A stretch of 57,881 nt of DNA from Mycobacterium sp. (GTDB lineage: Bacteria > Actinomycetota > Actinomycetes > Mycobacteriales > Mycobacteriaceae), in NCBI GenBank assembly GCA_025966225.1, contig JAOPVI010000019.1:1-57881 (forward strand), read 5' to 3'. This document shows positions 7,176 through 15,322 of the stretch, in pieces; position 1 is the stretch's first letter; each line of letters opens with the position of its first letter. Made by a program: the position numbers and the translations under genes. Below the pieces are notes generated by a model. That model saw nothing but the letters and a program-made list of their open reading frames with translations. It ran no database searches and was not told where the DNA came from.

Positions 7176-9383
7176 TCATCGCGGTTCCACCAGGCGCCAG
7201 ATCGGCTGTTCTTGACCTTCAACGGTGACGGTGCCCGCAGACGTGAAGTTCATGGTCTCCCGGAGCGCCTCGTACACCCGGTCGGTGACGTCGATACCTG
7301 GTTGGCGTGAACCGCTTTTCACCTGGTAGGCGATGTTCACCGCAGCGCCCCACATGTCGTAGACGACGGACGGGCGGCCGCTGAGTCCGCTGCTGACGGA
7401 GCCGGTGTCGACCCCCGCGCGCAAGCTCAGACTGCTGCTCGTCTCGCTGTTGAAGCGATCTACGATCCGCAGACACTCGAGCGCAAAGTCGACCGTTCTG
7501 CGGACGTTGTCCAGTCGGGGCACGTTGAGCCCGCAGCTTCCCAAGTAGCCGTTGCGCACTGAGCGAATGCGTTCCATGCCGAGACCGTCTCCGGCGGCAT
7601 CGAATTGGCGTTCGAGTTCGTCGACGATCGTGAGCCATCGTTCAGAAGTCAGTTCGGCCTGCAGCCGGTCAAGACCGATGACGTCGGCGAATATCACGGT
7701 GACGTCCTGGTGTTCTTCGGCGGGGATTTCCTCGCCCTGCCGGTATCGCGCAGCGACGGGTTCCGGCATCAGCAACCCAAGGAGCTGATCGTTCTCCTTG
7801 CGCTGTTCGTTGAGCAGCTCCTCCTTGACCGTCAGGCTTCTGCTCATCTCGTTGAAAGCCTTTGTGAGGTCGCCTATTTCGTCCCGTGTTTCCACGGGGA
7901 TCATCACGTTGTAATCACCCGCGCTGATCCTTCGCGCGCCGGCCTCCAGCCGCCTGATCGGCCGCACGAACAGTTGAGCAAGGAATACCGCGGCGATGCA
8001 GACGATGAAGATGATGCCGACGGTCGAGAGCACCATGGTCCTGGTGAACACCGCCTCGCGTGCGAAGGCCTCCGAGGTGTTGAACTTCGCGACGATGGAC
8101 CAGTGGAGGTCGGAATCCGGAATCACCACGGGCGCATAGGCCTCCAACGTCTCGTGTCCGAGGTAGTCGGTGGCGATCAGCGTCCCGGACTGACCGCGCT
8201 CGGCGGCCTGAGTGGCTTCCGACTGAATGGGTTGTACCAGTGTGGTGCCGCCCAGCCGGATCGCTCGATCGGCGACGTCGGCGGGAGTGCCTGCCGCGAC
8301 GACGTCGCGCTTGTAGGCCTGCGGATCCTGTAAGAACAGCCGGGAGTCGGAGCGCATCAGACCATCCGGCCCGGCCAGATATGTCTCGCCCGTCGCGCCA
8401 AGACCCACAGTCGCCCACTGCTTGTCGAACGTCATCAACCTGTTGATCTTCGTCGCGGGGAACTGCAGTGCGAGCACACCCTGGGCGCGTCCGTTGGCGA
8501 CGATCGGGGTGACCATCCACGCGGTGGGCACGTTCTCCGCCGGTTGATAGATCTCGAAGTCGGTGAAGCCCACGTAGTCCAGCGCGTTGGACGACAGCGC
8601 CCTCTCGAATGCCCCCCGCAGCTTCGATCCGCTGTACGGGCCCGCAAGTATGTTGGTGCCAAGATCGACGTCCTTGTACGCGGAGTAGACGACGTTGCCC
8701 CCCGCGTCCAGCAGCAGCGCGTCCTCGAATTCGAAGCGCTTGACGATCTCGCGGAAGAAGTCCTGGTACTGCGCGTTGGCCGCTGACCACGCGCTCCCGT
8801 CATGGGCGTCGTCGATAGTGAGCGCCATGTCGTCGGACTTCCGGTGGGCGGTGTAGTTCGCCTGCAGATACCGTTGCGCGTTGCTGGTCGGAAGGAGCTG
8901 CGCGACGTCCAGCTTGTCGTCGCTGTACTGCTCCACCTCTTTGATGAATCCGTTGTCGTAGTAGTCGGTTATCGACTGAGCCTGGGTCGGACTGATGGCC
9001 TGGTTCTGCAGTTGGGCGAAACCCGCGGTGAACGCCGCGAGCGCGTTCGCGGTGGTGGCCCCTCGGGTGTAGACGATCATCGAGTTCTTCAGATCCGTCA
9101 ACTGGTCCTGCAGGGACCGAGCTTGCGACTCACGCACCTCCGTCAGCCTGCTGAACACCGAGTCACGCAGCGAGTTGCGCCCGGCCTGAAATCCGATGAT
9201 CCCGACCACCGTGGCGGCGACGATCGTGCACACCACCATCATGACGACGAGCTTCGACTGGATACTGACCTTGGCAAGCAGGCGGCGGCGCTGGAATCGG
9301 TTGAACCTGTGCGACTTCAACGCATCGTCGGGAGCAGGCTCCACGTCGGCAGCGTCTGGCTCAGACACTTGCAACATCGGCAT
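7176..9383 (-). CDS. Receptor-type class III nucleotide cyclase, degenerate catalytic site (Rv2435c type)
   Basis: A 735-residue membrane protein. The first TM is at 45-66, followed by a Cache-like extracytoplasmic sensor (about 70-440), a second TM (448-472), a HAMP domain (472-525, RPIRRLEAGARRISAGDY), a short helix, and a cyclase homology domain (558-735). The first metal Asp is kept (D567 in IFADVIG), as are D676 in YDMWG and N683. The second metal Asp is N611 (RNGYLG for GDGYMA), the Lys of the KTIGD motif is R607, and the transition-state Arg is Q687 (VNIAYQV). It may therefore be inactive or act only as a sensor for the channel gene 28 bp downstream. Start codons at 9383 and 9377 are both possible. 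Confidence 0.88.
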   Translation of the reverse strand: MPMLQVSEPDAADVEPAPDDALKSHRFNRFQRRRLLAKVSIQSKLVVMMVVCTIVAATVVGIIGFQAGRNSLRDSVFSRLTEVRESQARSLQDQLTDLKNSMIVYTRGATTANALAAFTAGFAQLQNQAISPTQAQSITDYYDNGFIKEVEQYSDDKLDVAQLLPTSNAQRYLQANYTAHRKSDDMALTIDDAHDGSAWSAANAQYQDFFREIVKRFEFEDALLLDAGGNVVYSAYKDVDLGTNILAGPYSGSKLRGAFERALSSNALDYVGFTDFEIYQPAENVPTAWMVTPIVANGRAQGVLALQFPATKINRLMTFDKQWATVGLGATGETYLAGPDGLMRSDSRLFLQDPQAYKRDVVAAGTPADVADRAIRLGGTTLVQPIQSEATQAAERGQSGTLIATDYLGHETLEAYAPVVIPDSDLHWSIVAKFNTSEAFAREAVFTRTMVLSTVGIIFIVCIAAVFLAQLFVRPIRRLEAGARRISAGDYNVMIPVETRDEIGDLTKAFNEMSRSLTVKEELLNEQRKENDQLLGLLMPEPVAARYRQGEEIPAEEHQDVTVIFADVIGLDRLQAELTSERWLTIVDELERQFDAAGDGLGMERIRSVRNGYLGSCGLNVPRLDNVRRTVDFALECLRIVDRFNSETSSSLSLRAGVDTGSVSSGLSGRPSVVYDMWGAAVNIAYQVKSGSRQPGIDVTDRVYEALRETMNFTSAGTVTVEGQEQPIWRLVEPR

Positions 9384-9555
9384 CCCTTCGCGCCGGTCCG
9401 GCCTGCGCGGCGGCTCCGGCGCACATTAACACCGATGTGACAGATGAGGTTCTAGATGCGGATGGGGTTTATCGAATTGACGCCCGAACGGAAGGCCCGT
9501 ACGCCGGCGATACTCAGCCGAAGCGACGTATTCCTGTGAGTCAGCTGCTGATTCG

Positions 9556-10290
9556 CTAGTCGGGTGCCGCGACGATGACGAGCGCGTCTCCGCCGAGCGT
9601 CACGCCTTCTGCGCCGATGCGATCCGCCAGTCGCTCGCGCAGTTCTGCGGCCTGCGCCGCAGACAAGATGAGGTGGTTGGAATGAGTGAACGCATAGTCC
9701 AGCCACTGGTCTCGGGTGTAGTGGAAACCGAGCGGATAGATGTGCTGCTCGACCGTGTATCCGTACGCGGAAAGCGTCGCGACGAGGTCGGCCAGGTCGT
9801 GGTGCGCCGGGGTGGCGTCGACATCCATGTAGTCGCCGTAGATGGCGGCGAAGTCCTCGGGCGTCGGACTCGTGGGGACCAGTCGATTCCACAGCAGCGC
9901 AAGGCGCCCACCTGCCCGCAGCACGGTGCGCACCTTCGGCAGCGCCACCGCGGGATCGACCCAATGGAAGGACGCCGCGAACACCACCAGGTCGAAGCGG
10001 CGCCCCGCCGGTTCCCACCGTTCGAACGTGGCGAGCTCGATCGGTATCCCCTTCAGTCGCGCGACGGCCGCCATCCGGGCATCCGGTTCAACGGCCAGCA
10101 CGTCGGCACCGCGTTCGGCGAACTGCTGCGACGCGATCCCGGTACCTGCCCCGACGTCGAGCACCAGCCGAGCGCCTTGGGTCAGGAGCTCATCGATCAT
10201 GCCGTCCGGGTAGCGCGGACGGTGTGCGTCGTATGCGGGGGCCTCGCCACCAAATGAGTTGGCGCGCAGTCGGTTGGTGAAGAGTTTCAT
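9556..10290 (-). CDS. Class I SAM-dependent methyltransferase
   Basis: A 244-residue soluble methyltransferase of the UbiE/Methyltransf_11 type. Motif I is VLDVGAGTGIASQQFAERG (about residues 44-62), the SAM-ribose acid is in VLAVEPDARM, and the post-motif reads DLVVFAASFHWVDPAVALPKV. The FHWVD sequence is typical of small mycobacterial methyltransferases of unknown substrate. The ATG at 10290 has GAGGTG 8 nt upstream, which is preferred over the TTG start at 10320. The 172 bp on its 3' side up to the cyclase start contain nothing else recognised. Confidence 0.85.
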   Translation of the reverse strand: MKLFTNRLRANSFGGEAPAYDAHRPRYPDGMIDELLTQGARLVLDVGAGTGIASQQFAERGADVLAVEPDARMAAVARLKGIPIELATFERWEPAGRRFDLVVFAASFHWVDPAVALPKVRTVLRAGGRLALLWNRLVPTSPTPEDFAAIYGDYMDVDATPAHHDLADLVATLSAYGYTVEQHIYPLGFHYTRDQWLDYAFTHSNHLILSAAQAAELRERLADRIGAEGVTLGGDALVIVAAPD

Positions 10291-10424
10291 TCCTGGTGGC
10301 ACCTCATCGACCGTATCCAACCCGGATGTGAGCCCGCTGCAAAGTCCCTACGAGTCGCGGACTCATAGCTGAGTCGTAGCTTGGACCAAAGCGTCACACA
10401 TCCGCGCGGCCCACGATCAGTGCC

Positions 10425-10901
10425 ATGACGGAGACGATGGTTGGACCAGTCGAGGCGAGCGCTGCCGAGTTCGCACCCGCCGGTCTCGCGCCTGCGCCGG
10501 TGTCGCCACTGGGGCAGATGCTGCGCTTCGGGACGATCGGAGTTGCCTGCACCGCCGCCTATCTGGCGCTGTTCGTCGTGCTGCACGGACTCTTGGGTGC
10601 TCAGGGCGCCAACCTGGTCGCTCTGCTGATCACCGCGGTCGCCAACACCTCGGCCAATCGCCGGTTCACGTTCGGCGTGCGCGGCCGCCTCGGAGCCACG
10701 CGCCATCAACTTCAGGGCCTCGCGGTCTTCGCGATCACGCTTGGCATCACCAGCGGATCGCTGGACGCGTTGCACGGCCTCGTCGCGGAGCCAAGTCGAG
10801 CGGTGGAAGTCGCGATGCTGGTGCTCGCCAACCTCGCGTCGACCCTCATCCGATTCGTGCTGCTCCGCACCTGGGTCTTCTCGTCGCGACCTTCTCACTG
10901 A
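10425..10901 (+). CDS. GtrA-family membrane protein
   Basis: A 158-residue GtrA-like protein with an Ala/Pro-rich cytosolic N-terminus (1-30) and four TM segments (about 33-55, 60-80, 98-118, 125-150). The family fingerprint is visible: RFGTIGVACTAAYLALF, then ANTSANRRFTFG, then ASTLIRFVLLRTWVF. GtrA proteins are thought to help move polyprenyl-phosphate sugars across the membrane or to anchor glycosyltransferases. This is the second GtrA in the window; the other (27907) belongs to the arabinan operon. It is followed 16 bp later by a secreted Ser/Pro-rich protein, so a role in wall or protein glycosylation is conceivable but unproven. Confidence 0.85.
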   Translation: MTETMVGPVEASAAEFAPAGLAPAPVSPLGQMLRFGTIGVACTAAYLALFVVLHGLLGAQGANLVALLITAVANTSANRRFTFGVRGRLGATRHQLQGLAVFAITLGITSGSLDALHGLVAEPSRAVEVAMLVLANLASTLIRFVLLRTWVFSSRPSH

Positions 10902-10917
10902 GGTAGCGAACCCCACC

Positions 10918-11655
10918 GTGAACACCAAGCGCTTGCTGGCCGGGCTCGCCATCCCTTGCGGTGTCGAAGCCACCCTGCTCGGGCTGGGTACCGGAGCCGG
11001 GTACGCCGCCGCGTCGCCCGATTCGGGATCGTCGTCGGCTGCGTCGTCAAGCGACTCCGGGTCGTCGTCGGGGTCAACTGAACCGGAGCCATCGTCATCA
11101 GGGCCGAGCGACTCCGGATCGTCCTCGAGCTCAAGCGAATCGGGGTCGTCGGCCATCGAGGGGAGTGAACCCGAGCAGTCTGCTCCGGCCGCTCCGGCGA
11201 TCGAGGTGCCCAGTGCTCCGACTGGACCCGCCGGCACGAGTCCGGAAAGGTCCGGTGACGTTCCGCCGATCGGTGATCCCGCCAAGGCTGGGGATCCTGG
11301 TCCAGGTGGACTGCCGCCGGGCCACGGCTCCGACGGGCCTCCACCGACTGGTGGGCCACCGCCCAAGGGAAATCCTGGCGAGCCTCCGCCGAACGGCGGA
11401 CCTCCAGTTCGAGGTCCGCACCCGCCGTGGCATCGGCAACCACCCTCGCCGCCACCGCCGGATATCCAGCTCCCGGATGACCTCAATGACCAGCAGCAGA
11501 CCTGCGAGGAAGAAACGCCGCCGCCGAACGGTCCCGCTCCAGCGCCGTTCCAGTACCACGGTCAATCGGTCACTCCCGTGTTGGATCCAGGCTCGCAGCA
11601 GTGGGGTTTCTCATTCCACGGAAAGTGGATCCCGGTCGAGGAACCCGGCTGTTAA
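10918..11655 (+). CDS. Secreted Ser/Gly/Pro-rich low-complexity protein
   Basis: A 245-residue protein with a putative signal peptide (LLAGLAIPCGVEATLLGLGTG, ending near YAAA at about residue 32). A Ser/Asp-Ser-Gly-rich tract (33-85) is followed by a Gly/Pro-rich region (100-190) and a short ordered tail (about 195-245) with FQYHGQSVTPVLDPGSQQWGF. The tail holds two cysteines (TCEEE and the C-terminal Cys). Such composition fits a wall-spanning or glycosylated extracellular protein. The GTG at 10918 is the first start giving a signal sequence; upstream in-frame codons fall in the GtrA gene. No family was recognised. Antisense frames here are long but are composition artefacts. Confidence 0.72.
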   Translation: MNTKRLLAGLAIPCGVEATLLGLGTGAGYAAASPDSGSSSAASSSDSGSSSGSTEPEPSSSGPSDSGSSSSSSESGSSAIEGSEPEQSAPAAPAIEVPSAPTGPAGTSPERSGDVPPIGDPAKAGDPGPGGLPPGHGSDGPPPTGGPPPKGNPGEPPPNGGPPVRGPHPPWHRQPPSPPPPDIQLPDDLNDQQQTCEEETPPPNGPAPAPFQYHGQSVTPVLDPGSQQWGFSFHGKWIPVEEPGC

Positions 11656-11691
11656 CTCGCTTCCAGCCGGGTCCCGTTGAGCCGCTGAGGA

Positions 11692-11991
11692 TTAGCCGCC
11701 CTGTCCGCCGCCGTGGCCTCCGTGACCGTGGTGCATCATTGCGGCGCTGTGCCCGCCACCGCCGCCGTGTCCGTGGTGGCCGCCGGCGTGGGCGCCCAAG
11801 ATGAAGCCACTCCAGAAGATCACGGCGATGACGAACACGGTCGCCGCGAGTGTGACGGCCGCTGCGGCAATGCGATAGACCCTGGGGTGTCCGCCGCGCC
11901 GGCGCCAGCGTTGCGGCGATTCTTCGGCCCGCGGTGCGACCGCGTGCGACTCGGTGGTGGGTTCGATTGTCTGCTCAGATGTTTCAGTCAT
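11692..11991 (-). CDS. Single-TM protein with His/Gly-rich C-terminal tail
   Basis: A 99-residue membrane protein. The N-terminal 40 residues are charged and hydrophilic, a single TM spans about 42-64 (IAAAAVTLAATVFVIAVIFW), and the tail (70-99) is nearly all His, Gly and Met (GGHHGHGGGGGH, MMHHGHGGHGG). With the positive residues on the N-side, the tail should face outward. His-rich tails of this kind can bind Ni, Cu or Zn, but no metal gene is adjacent. Similar short proteins occur in other mycobacteria. It is convergent with the Ser/Pro-rich gene. Confidence 0.75.
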   Translation of the reverse strand: MTETSEQTIEPTTESHAVAPRAEESPQRWRRRGGHPRVYRIAAAAVTLAATVFVIAVIFWSGFILGAHAGGHHGHGGGGGHSAAMMHHGHGGHGGGQGG

Positions 11992-12193
11992 GTGGCCAGC
12001 TTGACCAGCCCGCCAGGGTAACTACTATGCGTTGGCTTTGAATCCGCTATGTCGCCATTCCGACCAGAATCGAGCGTGAACGTCACGACGTATTTCGGGG
12101 GTGAGCGTCGTCATGTGCCCACTCGGCGAGCCGCGCCGGAAATAGTGAATACCTTGGCTTGGTTGCCTTGGTAGTCAAACAGAGGAGGACGAC

Positions 12194-12709
12194 ATGGAAG
12201 CTTGGGACGCGATCCGGGCCCGACGCAACGTGCGGAGCTACTTGCCGGACCCGGTTTCAGACAGTGACCTGGACCGCATCGCAGAAGCTGGGTGGAGGGC
12301 GCCGTCCGCCAAGAATGACCAGCACTGGGACTTCGTGATCGTCACGGACCACGCCCAACTCCAAGAGCTTTCCACCGTGTGGCGGGGCGCGGGACACATC
12401 GCGGCGGCCCCGGCCGCGATCGCCTTGATCGTCCCCGAACCGCCCGACGAGCGTACGAAGCTCATCGACCAGTACGACCTTGGTCAGGCCACGATGGCAA
12501 TGACCATCGCCGCCACCGAGCTAGGGATAGGCACCGGCCACTCCTCGGTAGGCGACCAGGAAAAGGCGCGCGCGATTCTCGGCGTGCCCGAAGGCCACCT
12601 CGTCTCGTACCTTCTGGGCATCGGATATCCCGCTGATCGTCCGCTCAAGCCCATCCTCAAGCCCAATCGTCGGCCCTTCGCCGAAGTCGTCCGCCACGGT
12701 CGCTGGTGA
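12194..12709 (+). CDS. Nitroreductase-family flavoprotein
   Basis: A 171-residue FMN-dependent nitroreductase-fold enzyme. The family start AWDAIRARRNVRSYLPDPVSD (3-23) carries the FMN-phosphate Arg pair, and WRAPSAKNDQHWDFVIV (33-49) the substrate loop. GQATMAMTIAATELGIGTG and LLGIGYP complete the fold. It reduces small electrophiles with NAD(P)H; the substrate is unknown. A strong AGAGGAGG site lies 7 nt before the ATG. The stop overlaps the next start (GTGA), forming a two-gene operon with a dehydrogenase. The 202 bp upstream contain direct CCTTGG repeats at 12152 and 12166, possibly regulator sites. Confidence 0.87.
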   Translation: MEAWDAIRARRNVRSYLPDPVSDSDLDRIAEAGWRAPSAKNDQHWDFVIVTDHAQLQELSTVWRGAGHIAAAPAAIALIVPEPPDERTKLIDQYDLGQATMAMTIAATELGIGTGHSSVGDQEKARAILGVPEGHLVSYLLGIGYPADRPLKPILKPNRRPFAEVVRHGRW

Positions 12710-13653
12710 GTAGCTCTGAATCGTCGGCACCGTTGAAGGTCCTGGTTCCAGGGGACCTGGGCCTGGACGTGTCGGGCACCCCGGCGAACATCGAGGCAGT
12801 CCTCTATCAGCCGGGTGACCCGTGGCCGCCCGGGCATCTGGACGCCAGTGTCGTCGTGGTCGGATACGACAAGGCCGCTGCGGTCGGGGCCAGGTTCGCC
12901 GACCTGCCCAAGCTGTGCCTCGTCCAGACCCTCAACGCCGGCTACGAGCAGTGGCTGCCATTGCTGCCCGCCGGTGTGATGCTGTCCAACGGGCGCGGCG
13001 CACATGGCGGCTCGTCGGCCGAGTGGGTGGTGGCGACCTTGCTTGCGATCTACCGGGAACTCGGCCTGTTCGCCCGGCACCAAGCCGATGGGCAGTGGCG
13101 ACGCAAGGACACCGAGACTCTGATCGGCAAGCGGGTCGTCGTGCTCGGTGCCGGGGACTTGGCGGTCAATCTGGCTGCCCGGCTCGCGCCATTCGAGACC
13201 GACGTGGTGCTGGTCGGGCGGCACGCCAGACCGGGGGTGCGGGCAATGGACGAGGTAGTCGGGCTGCTCCCCGACGCGGACGTGGTGGTCGCGATGCTGC
13301 CGGAAAGCGCGGCGACCCATCACATCGTCGACGCCGGATTCCTGGCCCGCCTGCCCGACGGCGCGGTCGTCGTCAACGTGGGCCGCGGCGGCTTGGTCGA
13401 CACCGACGCACTCCTGAAAGAGCTGACCTCTGGCCGATTGCGTGCCGCACTCGACGTCACCGATCCTGAACCGCTTCCGGCAGGCCACCCACTGTGGTCC
13501 GCGCCTGGGCTCCTGCTGACCCCGCACGTGGCAGGTAGCACCGAGGGCGCCTGGCAACGGGCGTGGGCAGTGGCGTTACGCCAGCTCGAAGCTTTCGCGA
13601 GCGGCGCGAAGCCGCCGAATCTGGTCGCGGGTCCACGGACTGCCGCCCCTTGA
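12706..13653 (+). CDS. D-isomer-specific 2-hydroxyacid dehydrogenase
   Basis: A 315-residue NAD(P)-dependent dehydrogenase of the D-2-hydroxyacid family. The Rossmann fingerprint is VVVLGAGDLAVNLAARL (about 144-160); its third position is Ala instead of the usual Gly (GxGxxA/V). The catalytic Arg is in VVNVGRGGLVDTDAL, the Glu in DVTDPEPLP, and the general-acid His in LLTPHVAGS. It would interconvert 2-oxo acids and D-2-hydroxy acids in the cytosol; the substrate is not predictable. The GTG start at 12706 overlaps the nitroreductase stop, so the two are probably co-translated. Confidence 0.87.
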   Translation: MSSSESSAPLKVLVPGDLGLDVSGTPANIEAVLYQPGDPWPPGHLDASVVVVGYDKAAAVGARFADLPKLCLVQTLNAGYEQWLPLLPAGVMLSNGRGAHGGSSAEWVVATLLAIYRELGLFARHQADGQWRRKDTETLIGKRVVVLGAGDLAVNLAARLAPFETDVVLVGRHARPGVRAMDEVVGLLPDADVVVAMLPESAATHHIVDAGFLARLPDGAVVVNVGRGGLVDTDALLKELTSGRLRAALDVTDPEPLPAGHPLWSAPGLLLTPHVAGSTEGAWQRAWAVALRQLEAFASGAKPPNLVAGPRTAAP

Positions 13654-13666
13654 TGCGCGAAAAACG

Positions 13667-13753
13667 CGGTGGCGGAGGGATTTGAACCCCCGGACGGTGT
13701 TAGCCGTCTCTCGCTTTCAAGGCGAGTGCATTAGGCCGCTCTGCCACGCCACC
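13667..13753 (-). tRNA. serU: tRNA-Ser (TGA)
   Basis: An 87-nt minus-strand class II tRNA. The acceptor arms GGTGGCG (13747-13753) and CGCCACC (13668-13674) pair, with discriminator G. The anticodon loop CTTGAAA lies between CTCGC and GCGAG, giving TGA. A long variable arm and the T-loop TTCAAAT are present. Its 5' end is 20 bp from the MarR gene stop. Confidence 0.96.
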
Positions 13754-13772
13754 GCCGATAAGCGTAAACGGT

Positions 13773-14285
13773 CTAGACGCGCCCCAGCCGGACGGGCGCA
13801 GCGTCCGTCTTCAATGCGGCCCCGATGCGGCGGCAGCCCTCACCGAGCGCGGCGACCTGCGGACGCGACAAGTTCTTCAGGAAGTGCGCGCGCACCCCTT
13901 GGCCGTACGTCACCATCGCCGCCGAGAGCAACTCGCGACCCTCGACGGTGATGCAGGCAACGACGCCGCGGCCGTCGTCGGGGCTCGTATGACGGCGCGC
14001 CAAGTTATGCGCCTCCAGCCGGTTGAGCTGCCGAGTTACCCTGCTGGGCAACGACATCAGCTCGTCGGCCAGGTCCCCCATGCGCGTCGCGCCGTTCGGT
14101 GCCCTTTCGAGCACGTCCAGCAGCCGCACGTCGTTGAGCGTCAACTGATGCGCATCGACGAGTGACCGGTTCAGCGCGGCATATACCCCCAGCGCCGAAT
14201 CGAGATAGTTTTGCCACGAGCGTTGTTCTGCGTAGTCGAGGCCCGGCATCCTACTAGCCGTACGCCCCTCAATTGTGTCCCCCAT
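13773..14285 (-). CDS. MarR-family transcriptional regulator
   Basis: A 170-residue winged-helix regulator of the MarR family. The DNA-binding core runs from LTLNDVRLLDVLERAP (about 48-63) through MGDLADELMSLPSRVTRQLNRLEAHNLARRH, and the wing carries the family motif SPDDGRGVVACIT. The N- and C-terminal helices would form the dimer. It is transcribed away from a quinone oxidoreductase, the usual arrangement for MarR control of an electrophile-response enzyme. The ATG at 14285 lies 6 nt after the hexamer TAATAT (minus strand), suggesting a leaderless message; a later in-frame ATG (MPGLDY) is less likely. The effector is unknown. Confidence 0.87.
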   Translation of the reverse strand: MGDTIEGRTASRMPGLDYAEQRSWQNYLDSALGVYAALNRSLVDAHQLTLNDVRLLDVLERAPNGATRMGDLADELMSLPSRVTRQLNRLEAHNLARRHTSPDDGRGVVACITVEGRELLSAAMVTYGQGVRAHFLKNLSRPQVAALGEGCRRIGAALKTDAAPVRLGRV

Positions 14286-14291
14286 GGCGAC

Positions 14292-14323
14292 ATATTAGGA
14301 CGATGTTTCGCAAGTAGTAGCGT
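14292..14323. promoter_or_regulatory. Divergent leaderless promoters for marR-like and qor-like genes
   Basis: The 45-bp gap holds two -10 boxes facing outward. TAATAT on the minus strand (14292-14297) ends 6 nt before the MarR ATG. TAGCGT on the plus strand (14318-14323) ends 7 nt before the oxidoreductase ATG at 14331. A MarR dimer bound here would cover both, so shared autoregulation is likely. No clear palindrome is visible. Confidence 0.5.
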
Positions 14324-14330
14324 TATTGAC

Positions 14331-15314
14331 ATGCATGCAATCGTTGCCGAGTCCGGAGCGCGGCTGTCCTGGCAAGAAGTTCCAGATGTCGCAGTTCAAC
14401 GCGGTGGAGTCGTCATCGAGGTGGTGGCCGCGGGCGTCAACCGGGCCGACCTGTTGCAGGCCGCGGGTCATTACCCGCCGCCTCCTGGTGCAAGCGAGAC
14501 CATCGGGCTCGAGGTGTCGGGGCGGATTGCCGAGGTAGGACCCGACGTCGACGGATGGTCGGTCGGGCAAGACGTGTGCGCTTTGCTGTCCGGCGGCGGC
14601 TACGCGGAAAGGGTGGCAGTGCCCGCCGGGCAGGTCATGCCAGTGCCCGACGGTGTAGCACTCGATCAGGCGGCGGCCCTTCCCGAGGTCGCCTGTACGG
14701 TCTGGTCCAACCTCGAGATGACGGCCCACCTATCGGCGGGGCAAGTGCTGCTGATCCACGGTGGCGCGAGCGGCATCGGCACGCACGCCATCCAGGTGGC
14801 CCGCGCACTCGGCGCCCGCGTCGCGGTCACCGCCGGGTCTGCCGAGAAGCTGGCACTGTGTGCCGAACTCGGCGCGGACATCACGATTTCCTACCGCGAG
14901 CACGACTTCGTCGAGCGGATCCGAGCGGAGACCGGCGGGGCCGGGGCCGACGTGATCTTCGACATCATGGGGGCGTCCTACCTGGACCGCAACATCGATG
15001 CCCTCGCCGACGGCGGCCGGCTCGTCATCATCGGCTTCCAGGGCGGCGTCAAGGCCGAACTCAACCTTGGCAAGCTGATGGCCAAGCGGGCCGGCGTCAT
15101 CTCGACGGCGCTGCGCTCCCGTCCCGTCGACGGGCCTGGGGGCAAGAGCACGATCGTGGACGCGGTGGTCGCCAACGTCTGGCCGATGATCGCCGACGGC
15201 CGGGTGCGACCCATCGTCGGCGCGGAGCTCCCCATCGAGCAGGCGTTCGAAGCCCACCAGCTACTGTCGTCGGGCGAGGTAACCGGGAAAGTGCTTCTGC
15301 GCCTGAAGGATTGA
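14331..15314 (+). CDS. Zinc-independent quinone oxidoreductase (Rv3777 type)
   Basis: A 327-residue MDR-superfamily enzyme of the QOR/PIG3 type, matching M. tuberculosis Rv3777 in length and position. The N-terminal GroES-like domain has AAGVNRADLLQAAGHYPPPPGAS (about 31-53) and GLEVSGRIAEVG. The NADPH-binding AxxGxxG-like motif is IHGGASGIGTHAIQVARALGARV (about 143-165), followed by TAGSAEKLALCAELGAD. No zinc-ligand cysteines are seen. It reduces quinones or enones with NADPH in the cytosol. The ATG at 14331 follows a TAGCGT box by 7 nt; the longer frame from 14211 runs into the MarR gene and is rejected. It is probably controlled by the divergent MarR protein. Confidence 0.9.
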   Translation: MHAIVAESGARLSWQEVPDVAVQRGGVVIEVVAAGVNRADLLQAAGHYPPPPGASETIGLEVSGRIAEVGPDVDGWSVGQDVCALLSGGGYAERVAVPAGQVMPVPDGVALDQAAALPEVACTVWSNLEMTAHLSAGQVLLIHGGASGIGTHAIQVARALGARVAVTAGSAEKLALCAELGADITISYREHDFVERIRAETGGAGADVIFDIMGASYLDRNIDALADGGRLVIIGFQGGVKAELNLGKLMAKRAGVISTALRSRPVDGPGGKSTIVDAVVANVWPMIADGRVRPIVGAELPIEQAFEAHQLLSSGEVTGKVLLRLKD

Positions 15315-15322
15315 GGCCTGAA

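Noticed and set aside
10287..11486. 399-aa minus-strand open frame rich in Gly, Ser and Asp
   Set aside because: It is the antisense of the Ser/Pro/Gly-rich secreted gene and runs through the promoter of the GtrA gene; composition alone keeps it open.
12075..12087. CGTGA-ACG-TCACG as a CRP-like operator upstream of the nitroreductase gene
   Set aside because: The spacer is 3 bp, not 6, and a 13-bp imperfect site is expected often in GC-rich DNA.
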